Source: JAUVPY01 sp034412795 (lineage in GTDB: Bacteria > Chloroflexota > Anaerolineae > 4572-78 > NAK82). From it: a DNA stretch of 64,000 bases. The notes under the pieces are model-generated. The model was not told where the DNA came from and searched no databases. It worked only from the letters and a program-made list of their open reading frames with translations. The stretch's first letter is position 1, and the number at the start of each line of letters is the position of its first letter. The stretch covers positions 1-64,000 of the forward strand of contig DAOUMD010000036.1 of assembly GCA_034412795.1 (NCBI GenBank). Reading direction: 5' to 3'. Position numbers and translations under genes: made by a program. Below, piece after piece: positions 33,370 to 41,857 of the stretch.

Positions 33370-34236
33370 ATGATAGTTGGCAAACTGAAACGGACGATCA
33401 CTTTAGTTAACAAACAGAAACAACTTAGGGAGATCCTGGAGGAGATGGAAAGCGTAGCCGTCGCCTATTCGGGCGGCGTGGATAGCACCTTGCTGCTCAA
33501 GTTGGCGTACGATTCGCTGGGCGAGGAGGGGGTGGTGGCCTTGACGGCCGTCTCGCCCAGCGTGCCGGAGCGTGAGCTGGAGGAAGCGCAGGCCATCGCC
33601 CAGGCGATTGGCGCCCGCCACGTGCTGATCGAGAGTCACGAGGCAGAAGACCCGCGCTATCTGGCCAACACGCCGAATCGCTGTTATTTCTGCAAGACCA
33701 ACGTCTACGAGCAATTGATAAACTACGCACAGGGCGAAGGCTATCGGGGCCTGGTAGACGGCACCAACGCCGACGATATGGACGACCACCGCCCTGGCCG
33801 CCGGGCGGCTCTTGAGCGCGGCGTGCGCAGCCCGTTGCAAGAGGCGGGCCTCACCAAAGCCGAAATCCGCAATCTGGCCCGCGCGCTGGAACTGCCTAAT
33901 TGGAATAAGCCATCGGCCGCCTGTCTTTCGTCGCGCATCCCTTACGGCACCCCCATTACGCTGGAAACGCTATCCCAGGTCGAGCGAGCTGAACTGGTCT
34001 TCAAAGAGATGGACTTCGGCCAGTTGCGAGTGCGTCACCACGACGACGTCGCTCGCATCGAGGTAGACCCCAACGAATTTGAGGAAGTATTGGCGAATCG
34101 GGATCAGATTGTCGAAGAGCTTCAGGCGTTGGGCTACACCTACGTCACGCTCGACCTGGCCGGTTTCCGCTCGGGCAGCATGAACGAAGCCATTCTGAGC
34201 ATCGAAGAGAACCCCACAGACGGAAAGGAACACTGA
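33370..34236 (+). CDS. larE: LarE, ATP-dependent sacrificial sulfur transferase
   Basis: A 288-residue PP-loop enzyme. It adenylates the carboxylates of pyridinium-3,5-biscarboxylate mononucleotide and swaps them for sulfur. The PP-loop is AYSGGVDSTLL near residue 32. The PNRCYFCK motif and the PSAACLSSRIPYG segment, which carries the conserved Cys in the sacrificial position of Lactobacillus LarE, are both present. It is the first gene of a lar cluster; larB and larC follow on the same strand. Confidence 0.93.
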   Translation: MIVGKLKRTITLVNKQKQLREILEEMESVAVAYSGGVDSTLLLKLAYDSLGEEGVVALTAVSPSVPERELEEAQAIAQAIGARHVLIESHEAEDPRYLANTPNRCYFCKTNVYEQLINYAQGEGYRGLVDGTNADDMDDHRPGRRAALERGVRSPLQEAGLTKAEIRNLARALELPNWNKPSAACLSSRIPYGTPITLETLSQVERAELVFKEMDFGQLRVRHHDDVARIEVDPNEFEEVLANRDQIVEELQALGYTYVTLDLAGFRSGSMNEAILSIEENPTDGKEH

Positions 34237-34279
34237 CGATTCAGGATGGTTCAGAGATAGGGTAACACTTTCTCAACTG

Positions 34280-34345
34280 GACGATGACGAAGGACGAAGG
34301 ACCAATCATTGGCCAGATCTCTCCGTCGTTCGTCCTTCGTCTGCC
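34280..34345. repeat. ACGAAGG heptamer dyad
   Basis: GACGAAGGACGAAGGACC (34286-34303) faces GTCGTTCGTCCTTCGTC (34325-34341) across a short loop in the larE-larB gap. Confidence 0.75.
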
Positions 34346-34400
34346 ATTGCTAGCCTAATCTCAGGGACATCTAAACCATGCCGATTATTTGGAGTAGTGA

Positions 34401-35228
34401 TTGTATCATATGGACATTGACAAACTAACAAGGTTGTTGACCCAAGTTCAGGCAGGGCAAGTCAGCGTAGACCAGGCCCTGGACCGCCTGAGCGCCCTCC
34501 CCTACGACGACATCGGTTACGCCCGGTTGGACGTGCACCGTCCGCTGCGCCAGGGTCTGCCCGAGGTCGTTTTCTGCCAGAACAAGACGGCTGAGCAAGC
34601 GACGGGTATCCTGGAACGGCTGTGGCAACACCACGACCGGGTGCTGGCCACCCGGGTGTCGGCCGAGATGGCAGCAGCCATCCGGTCCCAGTTGCCTGAG
34701 GCAAGCTACGATCCCACGTCGCGCCTGCTGACCCTGGTCCGGGCTCAGCCTCCCCCACCCGACAGAGACGTCCCTTATGCGATGGTAGTAAGCGGTGGCA
34801 CCTCGGACCTGCCGGTGGCCGAAGAAGCCGCCCAGACGGCCGAGTTTATGGGCAGCCGGGTGGAACGGGCCTACGATGTGGGCGTGGCGGGCGTGCATCG
34901 CCTGCTAGATGAGCGGGAACGCCTCTCCGGCGCCGACGTGGTCATCAGCGTAGCCGGTATGGAGGGCGCGCTGACCAGCGTCGTCGGCGGGCTGGTCGCC
35001 TGTCCGGTAGTCGGCGTCCCGACCAGCGTGGGCTACGGTGCTCATTTCGGTGGGCTGGCTCCGCTGCTGGCTATGCTCAATTCCTGCGCCCCCGGTGTGG
35101 CGGTGGTCAACATCGACAACGGATTTGGAGCCGGGCTTTACGCGCACCTTATTTTGCGGCATATCAGGGATCGGGGAGTCAGGGAATTGGGGAATTGGGG
35201 AATTGGGGAATCAGGGAATCAGGGATAA
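34401..35228 (+). CDS. larB: LarB, nickel-pincer cofactor biosynthesis carboxylase
   Basis: A 275-residue protein with a C-terminal AIR-carboxylase (PurE-like) domain. VVSGGTSDLPVAEEA, VYDVGVAGVHRLL-like and GMEGALTSVVGGLVACPVVGVPTS are its nucleotide- and CO2-handling blocks. LarB carboxylates and dephosphates nicotinate adenine dinucleotide to the pincer precursor. A TTG at 34401 has GGAG at ideal spacing; the ATG at 34410 is the alternative. The last 20 residues (RELGNWGIGESGNQG) are encoded by a GGGGAATT short-repeat array and are probably not part of the ancestral fold. Confidence 0.93.
   Translation: MYHMDIDKLTRLLTQVQAGQVSVDQALDRLSALPYDDIGYARLDVHRPLRQGLPEVVFCQNKTAEQATGILERLWQHHDRVLATRVSAEMAAAIRSQLPEASYDPTSRLLTLVRAQPPPPDRDVPYAMVVSGGTSDLPVAEEAAQTAEFMGSRVERAYDVGVAGVHRLLDERERLSGADVVISVAGMEGALTSVVGGLVACPVVGVPTSVGYGAHFGGLAPLLAMLNSCAPGVAVVNIDNGFGAGLYAHLILRHIRDRGVRELGNWGIGESGNQG
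35167..35226. repeat. GGGGAATT/C short tandem array in the larB 3' end
   Basis: Tandem units of 8-9 nt (GGGGAATT, GGGAATCA variants) run through the last codons of larB up to its stop. The array has shifted or replaced the natural C-terminus. Confidence 0.8.
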
Positions 35229-35305
35229 GGAAATTCCCCTCCCGGGCCAACGATACTCTAGACAGCGGCTAGAACGCTGGTTAAATCAGTGGCGGGTGAG
35301 ATAAT

Positions 35306-36484
35306 ATGAGAATTGCATACTTTGACTGCATTGCTGGCGCCAGCGGTGATATGATCCTGGGTGCGCTGCTGGATGCCGGCCTGCCGGAGGCGACGTTGCG
35401 CGAGAGGCTGGCAGATCTACAGTTGGACGACTTCGAGCTGCGCCCACGACGGGTGGTCAAGAACGGGTTCAGCGCCACCAAGGTGGACGTGCTCGTGGCC
35501 AACGATGTGCCAGCGCGCCATTTGCCTGAGATCGAAAACATTGTAACGGAGAGCGACCTATCTCCATCGATCAAGGAGCAGGCAATAGCCATCTTCCGGC
35601 GACTGGGCGAAGTGGAAGCCGGCATCCACGGCACGACAATTGACCATGTACATCTGCACGAGCTTGGCGGTGTGGATACCATCGTGGATGTGGTGGGTGC
35701 ATTGGTCGGGTTAGAGGGACTCGGAGTCGAGCGAGTCTACGCATCACCCCTGCCGATGGGGCGCGGTTTTGTGCAAGGCGCCCACGGAGCAATCCCATTG
35801 CCCGCGCCAGCCACGCTTTCACTTCTTGAGAGTGTTCCTATGGTAGGCAGCGACTTGGACGTGGAACTGGTCACCCCCACCGGGGCGGTGCTTCTCTCAT
35901 CACTGGCAGTAGATTTCGGTCCCATCCCGGCGATGACCTTGAGAGCGGTCGGCTATGGAGCTGGGGGGCGCGACCTCCCCATTCCTAACGTGCTGCGTCT
36001 GTTGATAGGCGACCAGGCAACGCCGAACGATGCCATCACCCAGACGTTGATGTCGCTGGAAACCAACATTGACGACCTCAACCCTGAGATCTACGAGTAC
36101 GTGATGGCCCGCCTCTTCGAGGCCGGCGCACTGGATGTCTTCTTTTCGCCCATCCAGATGAAGAAGAACCGGCCGGCAACCCTGCTGCGCGTCTTATGCC
36201 AACCCGGCGACGCTGATGCGTTGATGGCCATCCTGCTGGCCGAAACCAGCACGTTAGGGGTGCGTCAACAGGTGGTGACACGTCATTGCCTGGCCCGGAC
36301 GGCCCGCACCGTCGAGACGCCCTACGGCCCGGTGCGGGTCAAGGTGGCCGAGTTGGGCGAGGACCGGGTCAAGACTGCGCCCGAGTACGGAGACTGCCGC
36401 CGGCTGGCCGAAACCAGCGGCGTTCCCCTGCGCGAGGTCTATCGCGCCGCCGAAGTGGCTATCGACCGGCTAGCGACAGGATAG
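35306..36484 (+). CDS. larC: LarC, nickel insertion protein, single uninterrupted frame
   Basis: A 392-residue CTP-dependent cyclometallase that inserts Ni into the pincer nucleotide. The N-terminal half (YFDCIAGASGDMILGALLD, VHLHELGGVDTIVDVVG) is LarC1. The C-terminal half from about residue 250 (LETNIDDLNPEIYEYVMARL, RLFEAGALDVF) is LarC2. In Lactobacillus the two halves are joined by a programmed frameshift; here they form one open frame. No larA (lactate racemase) or other LarA-like enzyme is in the window. Confidence 0.94.
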   Translation: MRIAYFDCIAGASGDMILGALLDAGLPEATLRERLADLQLDDFELRPRRVVKNGFSATKVDVLVANDVPARHLPEIENIVTESDLSPSIKEQAIAIFRRLGEVEAGIHGTTIDHVHLHELGGVDTIVDVVGALVGLEGLGVERVYASPLPMGRGFVQGAHGAIPLPAPATLSLLESVPMVGSDLDVELVTPTGAVLLSSLAVDFGPIPAMTLRAVGYGAGGRDLPIPNVLRLLIGDQATPNDAITQTLMSLETNIDDLNPEIYEYVMARLFEAGALDVFFSPIQMKKNRPATLLRVLCQPGDADALMAILLAETSTLGVRQQVVTRHCLARTARTVETPYGPVRVKVAELGEDRVKTAPEYGDCRRLAETSGVPLREVYRAAEVAIDRLATG

Positions 36485-36497
36485 TAAGGTATTGGAC

Positions 36498-37274
36498 TTA
36501 CACCCATAAGACGATTTGCCGTCCCTCGACTTGGGCCACTCGAACGGGCACGCCATACGTCGCGCTCAGGTGTTCGCTGGTGAAAGTCTCCGCCAGCGGG
36601 CCGGTGTGTAACACCTGCCCACCCCGCATCAATACCAGGTGGGATGCCACAGCCACAGCCACTTCCGGCTCATGCGTGGTAAGCATAATGGTCACTTGTC
36701 GATCATTCAGCTCACGCAGTATTGTCAGCAAGCGAAGCTTGTTGCTCATGTCAAGATGCGAAGTAGGTTCATCCAACACCAGCAGACGTGGCTCTTGGGC
36801 CAGGGCGCGGGCTACCAACAGCAACTGGCGCTCGCCGCCGCTCAACCGGTCGATTGAGCGTCCATCCCACCCGCCGAGCCCCACCTGCTCCAGGGCTCGA
36901 CCCGCGATCTGGCAATCTTGCAGGCCGGGCATCTCCAGCGGCTTCAGGTAAGGCGCTCGTCCCAACAGCACATACTCCAGCAGCGAATACTCGAAAGCGA
37001 TGTGCTCACTTTGCGGCACCAACCCCATCCAACGGCCCAACTCACCCCGAGAATAGGCGCTCAGTGGTCGTCCATCCAATACTACCTGGCCATTCTGCAG
37101 CTTGAGCCAGCCCAGCGCCAGATGCAGCAAGGTCGTCTTGCCGGCTCCGTTCGGCCCCAAGATGGCAGTGACGGCGCCATGATGAATGTCAAGCGAAAGT
37201 TGGCGCAATGCCGGGTGACTTTGAGTTGTGTAGTGAAACGTGACGTCCTGAAAAGAAAGCAGAGGCGTGGTCAT
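36498..37274 (-). CDS. FecE/BtuD-type ABC ATPase
   Basis: A 258-residue ATPase of the iron-chelate/cobalamin uptake family. Walker A is GPNGAGKTTLL, the signature DRLSGGERQLLLVARAL, Walker B LLVLDEPTSHLD, and the H-loop TTHEPEVA. It overlaps the permease gene by 4 bp (ATGA-type junction), so translation is coupled. It forms an importer with the permease and the binding lipoprotein. The substrate (iron chelate, cobalamin, molybdate or other metal) is not decided by sequence. Confidence 0.93.
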   Translation of the reverse strand: MTTPLLSFQDVTFHYTTQSHPALRQLSLDIHHGAVTAILGPNGAGKTTLLHLALGWLKLQNGQVVLDGRPLSAYSRGELGRWMGLVPQSEHIAFEYSLLEYVLLGRAPYLKPLEMPGLQDCQIAGRALEQVGLGGWDGRSIDRLSGGERQLLLVARALAQEPRLLVLDEPTSHLDMSNKLRLLTILRELNDRQVTIMLTTHEPEVAVAVASHLVLMRGGQVLHTGPLAETFTSEHLSATYGVPVRVAQVEGRQIVLWV

Positions 37275-38341
37275 GTCGTTCGCCGCGTGCGGATGCTGCG
37301 CGTCAGCATCAAGGCCATAAAGAAGAGTGCCCCCACCAGGGAGGTCAAGATGCCCAGCGGGATTTCGCCGGCCAACACGATGCGGGCCAGGTCATCACAC
37401 AGCAGTGTGAAGAGTCCACCTATCAGAATGGCCGCCGGCAGCGCGCGGCGGGCATCCGCACCAAACAGGCGGCGAGCCAGATGCGGCACGATCAACCCGA
37501 TCCAGCCCACCTGGCCGCTCACCGAAATAACCGCCGCCGTGGCCGCCACTGCCGCCATCAGTATCACCGACCGTTCCCTCCCCGGGGCCACGCCTAGCGA
37601 AAAAGCAGTCGCATCGTCCAGTGAGAGCAGGTTTAGGCGCCAACGCATCCGGTATATCACGTACAGGGCGATCAACGTGACGGGCAGAATAGCGCGCAGA
37701 GACGCCCAGGTAATGCCCCACAACCCCCCCAAGAGCCAGAAGGTGATCTCGGGCAACTGGCTCAGGGGATCGGCCAGGTACTTGAGCATGCCCACGCCGG
37801 CCGAAAACAGCGCTGAGACAGCAATGCCTGCCAACACCAGGCGCAAAACCCAGCCACCAAAGCGCACTCGACGCGCCAGGACGTACGAAAACGCCAGTCC
37901 CAGGCAGGCGAACACAGCCGCCATGCCTTGCACCAGCCAGGCTGCGTTGCCCAGGAAAACGATGCTCAGAGCGGCTCCAAAGGCGGCTCCTTGTGAGACA
38001 CCCAGGAAGCCGGGTTCGACCAGGGGATTGCCCAGGATCATTTGCAGGACGGTCCCGGCAGCCGAGAGAGACATGCCCAGCAAAACGGCCGTGAGCAGAC
38101 GGGGGAAGCGCAGGTTCCAGACCAGGCGTTGCGCCAGTTCATCCCCGGCCAGACGGTTAAGCGAAAGAAATGCTGGCCCCGGGTAACGTCCAATGAACAA
38201 CGAAAGGACGAAGACCATCCCTAGCAATAGGATGATCCAGGCCAGTCCGCCCAACCGCAAGGAGGCGAGTACGTGATGGAAGCCAGAGACGGTTCTGCCG
38301 GGCGTTGGCGACACATCGGCCTTGTGCGTGGTCAACGCCAA
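37271..38341 (-). CDS. FecCD-family ABC permease
   Basis: A 356-residue inner-membrane permease with about ten hydrophobic segments, typical of BtuC/FhuB relatives. Family blocks are GNPLVEPGFLGVSQGAAFGA and GQVGWIGLIVPHLARRLFG near the ATPase contact, and LARIVLAGEIPLGILTSLVGALFF. It overlaps both neighbours by a few bases, showing a tight three-gene operon. Confidence 0.94.
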   Translation of the reverse strand: MALTTHKADVSPTPGRTVSGFHHVLASLRLGGLAWIILLLGMVFVLSLFIGRYPGPAFLSLNRLAGDELAQRLVWNLRFPRLLTAVLLGMSLSAAGTVLQMILGNPLVEPGFLGVSQGAAFGAALSIVFLGNAAWLVQGMAAVFACLGLAFSYVLARRVRFGGWVLRLVLAGIAVSALFSAGVGMLKYLADPLSQLPEITFWLLGGLWGITWASLRAILPVTLIALYVIYRMRWRLNLLSLDDATAFSLGVAPGRERSVILMAAVAATAAVISVSGQVGWIGLIVPHLARRLFGADARRALPAAILIGGLFTLLCDDLARIVLAGEIPLGILTSLVGALFFMALMLTRSIRTRRTT

Positions 38342-39456
38342 TCTCCGGTCAGGTTAGGCTGGATGTACTGTTGATACGCCGCATCATCCAGGTTGTACAT
38401 TTCTCGGTAAAAGGTGCGGACTTCTTGTTCCATGTCCAGGTCTGGAAAACGTTCGGGGTGTATCTTGGACGCCAACCAGGTCAGGCCCAGAATCCAGCGC
38501 GGGTCGGGCTGGTCCCAACTGTAATAGTCGGCGGGGAAGCCGTACAACTGGCCTTCTTTGACCACCCGCAGCGCCTGCCATTGCGGATCGGCCTTAAGAC
38601 CCCTGACGACCTCATCCACGTTGTTGAAGTAAGCGATGATATAGACCTGGTCAGGGTCCCACGCCGCAATCTGTTCAAAGCCGACCTTGGTCCAGCCCTG
38701 GCCGAGCTGAGCATCGGCCCAGACGGGTTGGCCGCCGGCCATCTCGGTTATGAGGGTCTGCATCCAGGCCAGCGGCGGGACGTTGAAGGCCACCGCGCCG
38801 TCACGGTCAGTGTAATACAGGAGCAGCACGCGTGGCTTTTGGTCTTGCTGAAGATCGGCCAGGATTTCTGCAATCCGCTGCGTGCGTTGCTGGTAAAAGT
38901 CGATGACCTCGGCAGCGCGGACCTCATTTTGGAGGAGTTGCCCCAATGTGTTCAGATCGCGAGTGTATTGATCCGGTGTCTCGAAATCCACGTACACCAC
39001 CGGGATGTCCAGGGCTTCCAACGGCTTACCCAGTTTCTCCGCGTTGACACTCTTCAGGATAACCACATCGGGCCGAACGGCGGCGATCTGCTCAGGCCCG
39101 GCCTCGCTCTCCAGGATAGTCTTGCCCTGGTACTCAGGATCAATGGTCGGGATAAAATCGAGTTGGCTCTGGCCGGTTTTGCCGAGCGCCACAAGACGTG
39201 AGGAGATCTCCGGGAAGAGGTATAGCGCGTCGGCGACCATAAATAGTGCGCGCCCGGCGGCCACCATGCGCTGCGGTGGTTCAGGTAAGGTCACTTCGCG
39301 CCCGGCCGCATCGGTAAGAGATAGGCCCGTTGCAGTTTGCGTCTCGGCCGACGGCGGCGGGCTGGGGACGGAAATCACCCGCCCGGCACAACCAACGAGC
39401 AGCGAGACCGTAATCAAGAGACTGGCGAGACGTAATTTCCAACATGTGGACGGCAT
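38332..39456 (-). CDS. Metal/chelate ABC substrate-binding lipoprotein
   Basis: A 374-residue TroA/FecB-like binding protein. The signal peptide ends in the lipobox LLVGCAG, so it is lipid-anchored. The mature part starts SLTDAAGREVTLPEPPQRMV, typical of the family, and RPDVVIL and YYSWDQPDPRWILGLTWLA are recognisable blocks. It is the first gene of the importer operon and overlaps the permease by 10 bp. Closeness to the lar genes invites a nickel-supply idea, but the two transcripts are convergent and the ligand is unknown. Confidence 0.92.
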   Translation of the reverse strand: MPSTCWKLRLASLLITVSLLVGCAGRVISVPSPPPSAETQTATGLSLTDAAGREVTLPEPPQRMVAAGRALFMVADALYLFPEISSRLVALGKTGQSQLDFIPTIDPEYQGKTILESEAGPEQIAAVRPDVVILKSVNAEKLGKPLEALDIPVVYVDFETPDQYTRDLNTLGQLLQNEVRAAEVIDFYQQRTQRIAEILADLQQDQKPRVLLLYYTDRDGAVAFNVPPLAWMQTLITEMAGGQPVWADAQLGQGWTKVGFEQIAAWDPDQVYIIAYFNNVDEVVRGLKADPQWQALRVVKEGQLYGFPADYYSWDQPDPRWILGLTWLASKIHPERFPDLDMEQEVRTFYREMYNLDDAAYQQYIQPNLTGDWR

Positions 39457-39480
39457 AGCGTCACCTCCAGAAATAAGGGT

Positions 39481-39616
39481 TCATTAAAAGAATAACTTCC
39501 CGTGTGTCATTTCGACCGAAGGGCTTAATCCCTCTCCAGGTTGATTGCGCGGCCAACGCTGATGGGGATTTCTCGCTATCGCTCGAAATGACATAATTTA
39601 GGTGCGGGAATTTATG
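39481..39616. repeat. MITE-like element C (AAGAATAACTTCC type)
   Basis: The 230-bp gap between the binding-protein and PadR genes holds AAAAGAATAACTTCCCG (39485-39501), a perfect inner pair TGTCATTTCGA (39505-39515) with TCGAAATGACA (39583-39593), and a degenerate right arm GCGGGAATTTATGGACC. No gene or riboswitch was seen. Confidence 0.7.
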
Positions 39617-39686
39617 GACCTAAGGATTTGATCGAAAGACCAGCGTGGTCTCTTCCAACGTCAATGATCTCGTGACCCAGGTAGGG

Positions 39687-40241
39687 TTATCGGGTGTTAT
39701 GGAAAAACGGCAAGGCAGATCGAGTTCTCTCCAAACAGCGGTCCAACCAACGGACTATGGCTTCCATCTGGCTCAGGCGGAACTCCAGCACCAACTTCCG
39801 GAAGTCATCGTCGGTTTCAGCGACGGCGCGGCTTAACGACTCGGTGCGCGGCTGGAGGATCTCTTTTTGATCGGTCACGAACTGTTCCAGGCCAGGCAAC
39901 GCCAGGCGGCGAAAAAAGTAGAGTCGAGCCAGGAATTCGAGCCGGATATGACGCACGTGCATGGTGGGCTGGTGCAGCCAATTGAGAAATGTTTCCCGGC
40001 CGGCTTGGGTGATGTGGTACACATTGCGAGGCGGGCGGTTGGACTGGGGATCGACCCGAACCGTTACCAATCCGGCTTGCTCCAATAGTTTAAGCTGGGC
40101 ATACAATTTGCTCCGCCCGATGCGCCACACCTGTCCCAATTCGTGCTCGAACTCTTGATGCAATTCATAAGGATGTTGCGGGCCAAGCATTAGAAAGCCC
40201 AGCAAGACTGAGCGGGGGGTGATCTCATTTTCTCGGGGCAT
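39687..40241 (-). CDS. PadR-family transcriptional regulator
   Basis: A 184-residue PadR repressor. The winged helix covers residues 8-85 (SVLLGFLMLGPQHPYELHQE, then RIGRSKLYAQLKLLEQAGLV and the wing RNVYHITQAGRE). A C-terminal dimerisation helix bundle (VirR4/Vir_act_alpha_C type) follows. An 18-bp perfect palindrome lies 20 bp upstream, so it probably represses itself. The controlled target may be the importer operon downstream or the gene upstream; neither is shown. Confidence 0.9.
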   Translation of the reverse strand: MPRENEITPRSVLLGFLMLGPQHPYELHQEFEHELGQVWRIGRSKLYAQLKLLEQAGLVTVRVDPQSNRPPRNVYHITQAGRETFLNWLHQPTMHVRHIRLEFLARLYFFRRLALPGLEQFVTDQKEILQPRTESLSRAVAETDDDFRKLVLEFRLSQMEAIVRWLDRCLERTRSALPFFHNTR

Positions 40242-40260
40242 AAGATTGTGGCCTATTCAT

Positions 40261-40278
40261 AATATGAATATTCATATT
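40261..40278. promoter_or_regulatory. Perfect palindrome, likely PadR operator
   Basis: AATATGAATATTCATATT is a perfect 18-bp palindrome 20 bp upstream of the padR-like gene. It has the A/T-rich ATG-N-CAT character typical of PadR operators. Confidence 0.75.
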
Positions 40279-40388
40279 GTGAACACACAAGCATATGTTA
40301 CTCTTTTATCACGTGTTTGTCAAGTCGAACCCGCCCCGTGGGTGCGTTCAGATTTGGGGGCGAATTACTCTGATCCGAGGAGTGAGGC

Positions 40389-40423
40389 ATCCCCAGATGC
40401 CGAACGGAGCCGCATCTGGGGAT
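40389..40423. terminator. 12-bp hairpin between cDPG synthetase and PadR genes
   Basis: ATCCCCAGATGC (40389-40400) and GCATCTGGGGAT (40412-40423) pair perfectly across an 11-nt loop. It lies downstream of the cDPG synthetase gene and is followed on the plus strand by TTTGAGGAAGTTATTTT, the same sequence as in element A at 30620. It is a terminator or part of a palindromic element. Confidence 0.6.
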
Positions 40424-40458
40424 TTTGAGGAAGTTATTTTATTCCCATCTTCGTCCAA

Positions 40459-41781
40459 TCATTCTTCCAGCCATTCAGCCAGGATGTCAGTCAGGGTGGG
40501 ACGACCGATCTCCTGTAGTTCGTAGCGTACCCGGTCCATAGGATGCTTGACGTTGTGCAGCACCCGCGTCAGGTCGATGGGGGTGGCGGCGATGACGGCA
40601 TCGCACGGGGTGGCGTTAATGGTCGTCTCCAGGTCTTTGATTTGCCCTGCGCCATAGCCCATAGCAGGCAGCAGCGGGCCGGTTTGAGGATATTTCTCGA
40701 ACGTCTTGGCGATGCTGCCCACTGCATAAGGCCGCGGGTCAATGATCTCTGCCGCGCCGAAGCGTCGCGCGGCGACGATACCCGCCCCGTAGCTCATCTC
40801 ACCGTGGGTGAGCGTGGGGCCATCCTCTATAACCAGCACTCGCTTGCCCCGGATACAGCTCGGGTTACTCACGAAGATAGGAGACGCGGCGTCCACGACC
40901 ACCGCATCCGGCGCCAGCCGCTCAATGTTGGCGCGCACCTTGGATGTCCCGGCCAGGTCGGCGGTATCAATCTTGTTGATGACCACCACATCCGCCATGC
41001 GCAGGTTGGTTTCACCTGGATGGTAGCCGGTCTCGTGATCAGCTCGATGCGGATCAGTCACGACGATGTGGAGGTCTGGCCGGAAGAAGGGGAAGTCATT
41101 GTTGCCACCATCCCACAAGACGACATCGGCTTCCGCCTCAGCCTGGCGCAGTATGGCTTCGTAATCTACCCCGGCGTAGACGATGCTGCCCCGATCAAGA
41201 TGGGGTTCGTATTCCTCCCGCTCCTCGATGGTGCAATTGTGGCGGTCCAGGTCACCGTAATTGGCGAAGCGCTGAACCGCCTGGGCTGTCAGATCACCGT
41301 AGGGCATGGGATGACGCACCACGACCACCTTTTTGCCCATCTCTTTGAGAACATCGGATACACGGCGGGTAGTCTGGCTTTTGCCCGAGCCGGTGCGTAC
41401 AGCGCCGATGGATACAACTGGCTTACTACTCTTGAGCATGGTACTTTCGGCTCCCATCAGCCGGAAATCGGCACCGGCAGCCAGCACCTGTGAGGCTTTG
41501 TGCATCACGTACTCATGGGGCACGTCGGAGTAGGCGAACACGACCTGTTGGACTCTGAGATTATCAATGAGATCACTCAATTCATCCTCAGGGTAGATAG
41601 GGATGCCTTGGGGGTAGAGCGATCCAGCCAGTTGAGCCGGATAAACTCGCCCCTCAATGTTGGGTATCTGGGTTGCGGTAAAGGCCACGACCTGGTAGCG
41701 TTCGTTTTGGCGAAAGAACACATTGAAGTTGTGAAAGTCGCGGCCGGCGGCTCCCATTATGAGCACACGGATCTTCTCCAT
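40459..41781 (-). CDS. Cyclic 2,3-diphosphoglycerate synthetase homologue
   Basis: A 440-residue P-loop protein of the cyclic 2,3-diphosphoglycerate synthetase family, known from methanogens as makers of an intracellular thermoprotectant. The N-terminal Rossmann part starts MEKIRVLIMGAAGRDFHNFN. The P-loop is SIGAVRTGSGKSQTTR, the Walker B-like region VVLWDGGNNDFPF, and a GTPase-like NKID motif lies in VVVINKIDTAD. Bacterial homologues are widespread and largely uncharacterised, so the reaction here is uncertain. It is monocistronic by its spacing. Confidence 0.88.
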   Translation of the reverse strand: MEKIRVLIMGAAGRDFHNFNVFFRQNERYQVVAFTATQIPNIEGRVYPAQLAGSLYPQGIPIYPEDELSDLIDNLRVQQVVFAYSDVPHEYVMHKASQVLAAGADFRLMGAESTMLKSSKPVVSIGAVRTGSGKSQTTRRVSDVLKEMGKKVVVVRHPMPYGDLTAQAVQRFANYGDLDRHNCTIEEREEYEPHLDRGSIVYAGVDYEAILRQAEAEADVVLWDGGNNDFPFFRPDLHIVVTDPHRADHETGYHPGETNLRMADVVVINKIDTADLAGTSKVRANIERLAPDAVVVDAASPIFVSNPSCIRGKRVLVIEDGPTLTHGEMSYGAGIVAARRFGAAEIIDPRPYAVGSIAKTFEKYPQTGPLLPAMGYGAGQIKDLETTINATPCDAVIAATPIDLTRVLHNVKHPMDRVRYELQEIGRPTLTDILAEWLEE

Positions 41782-41857
41782 TGAAGAGATCTCCTTTCAA
41801 AGAGGTGAGTAACAAAGGGCATATAATTATACACCCAACGACCTGTGGCCATACGTT

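Noticed and set aside
35306..36484. Programmed frameshift in larC
   Set aside because: LarC1 and LarC2 parts are joined in one open frame.
39457..39686. Cobalamin riboswitch before the FecCD-type importer
   Set aside because: No B12-box-like element was seen; the gap is occupied by a palindromic repeat element.
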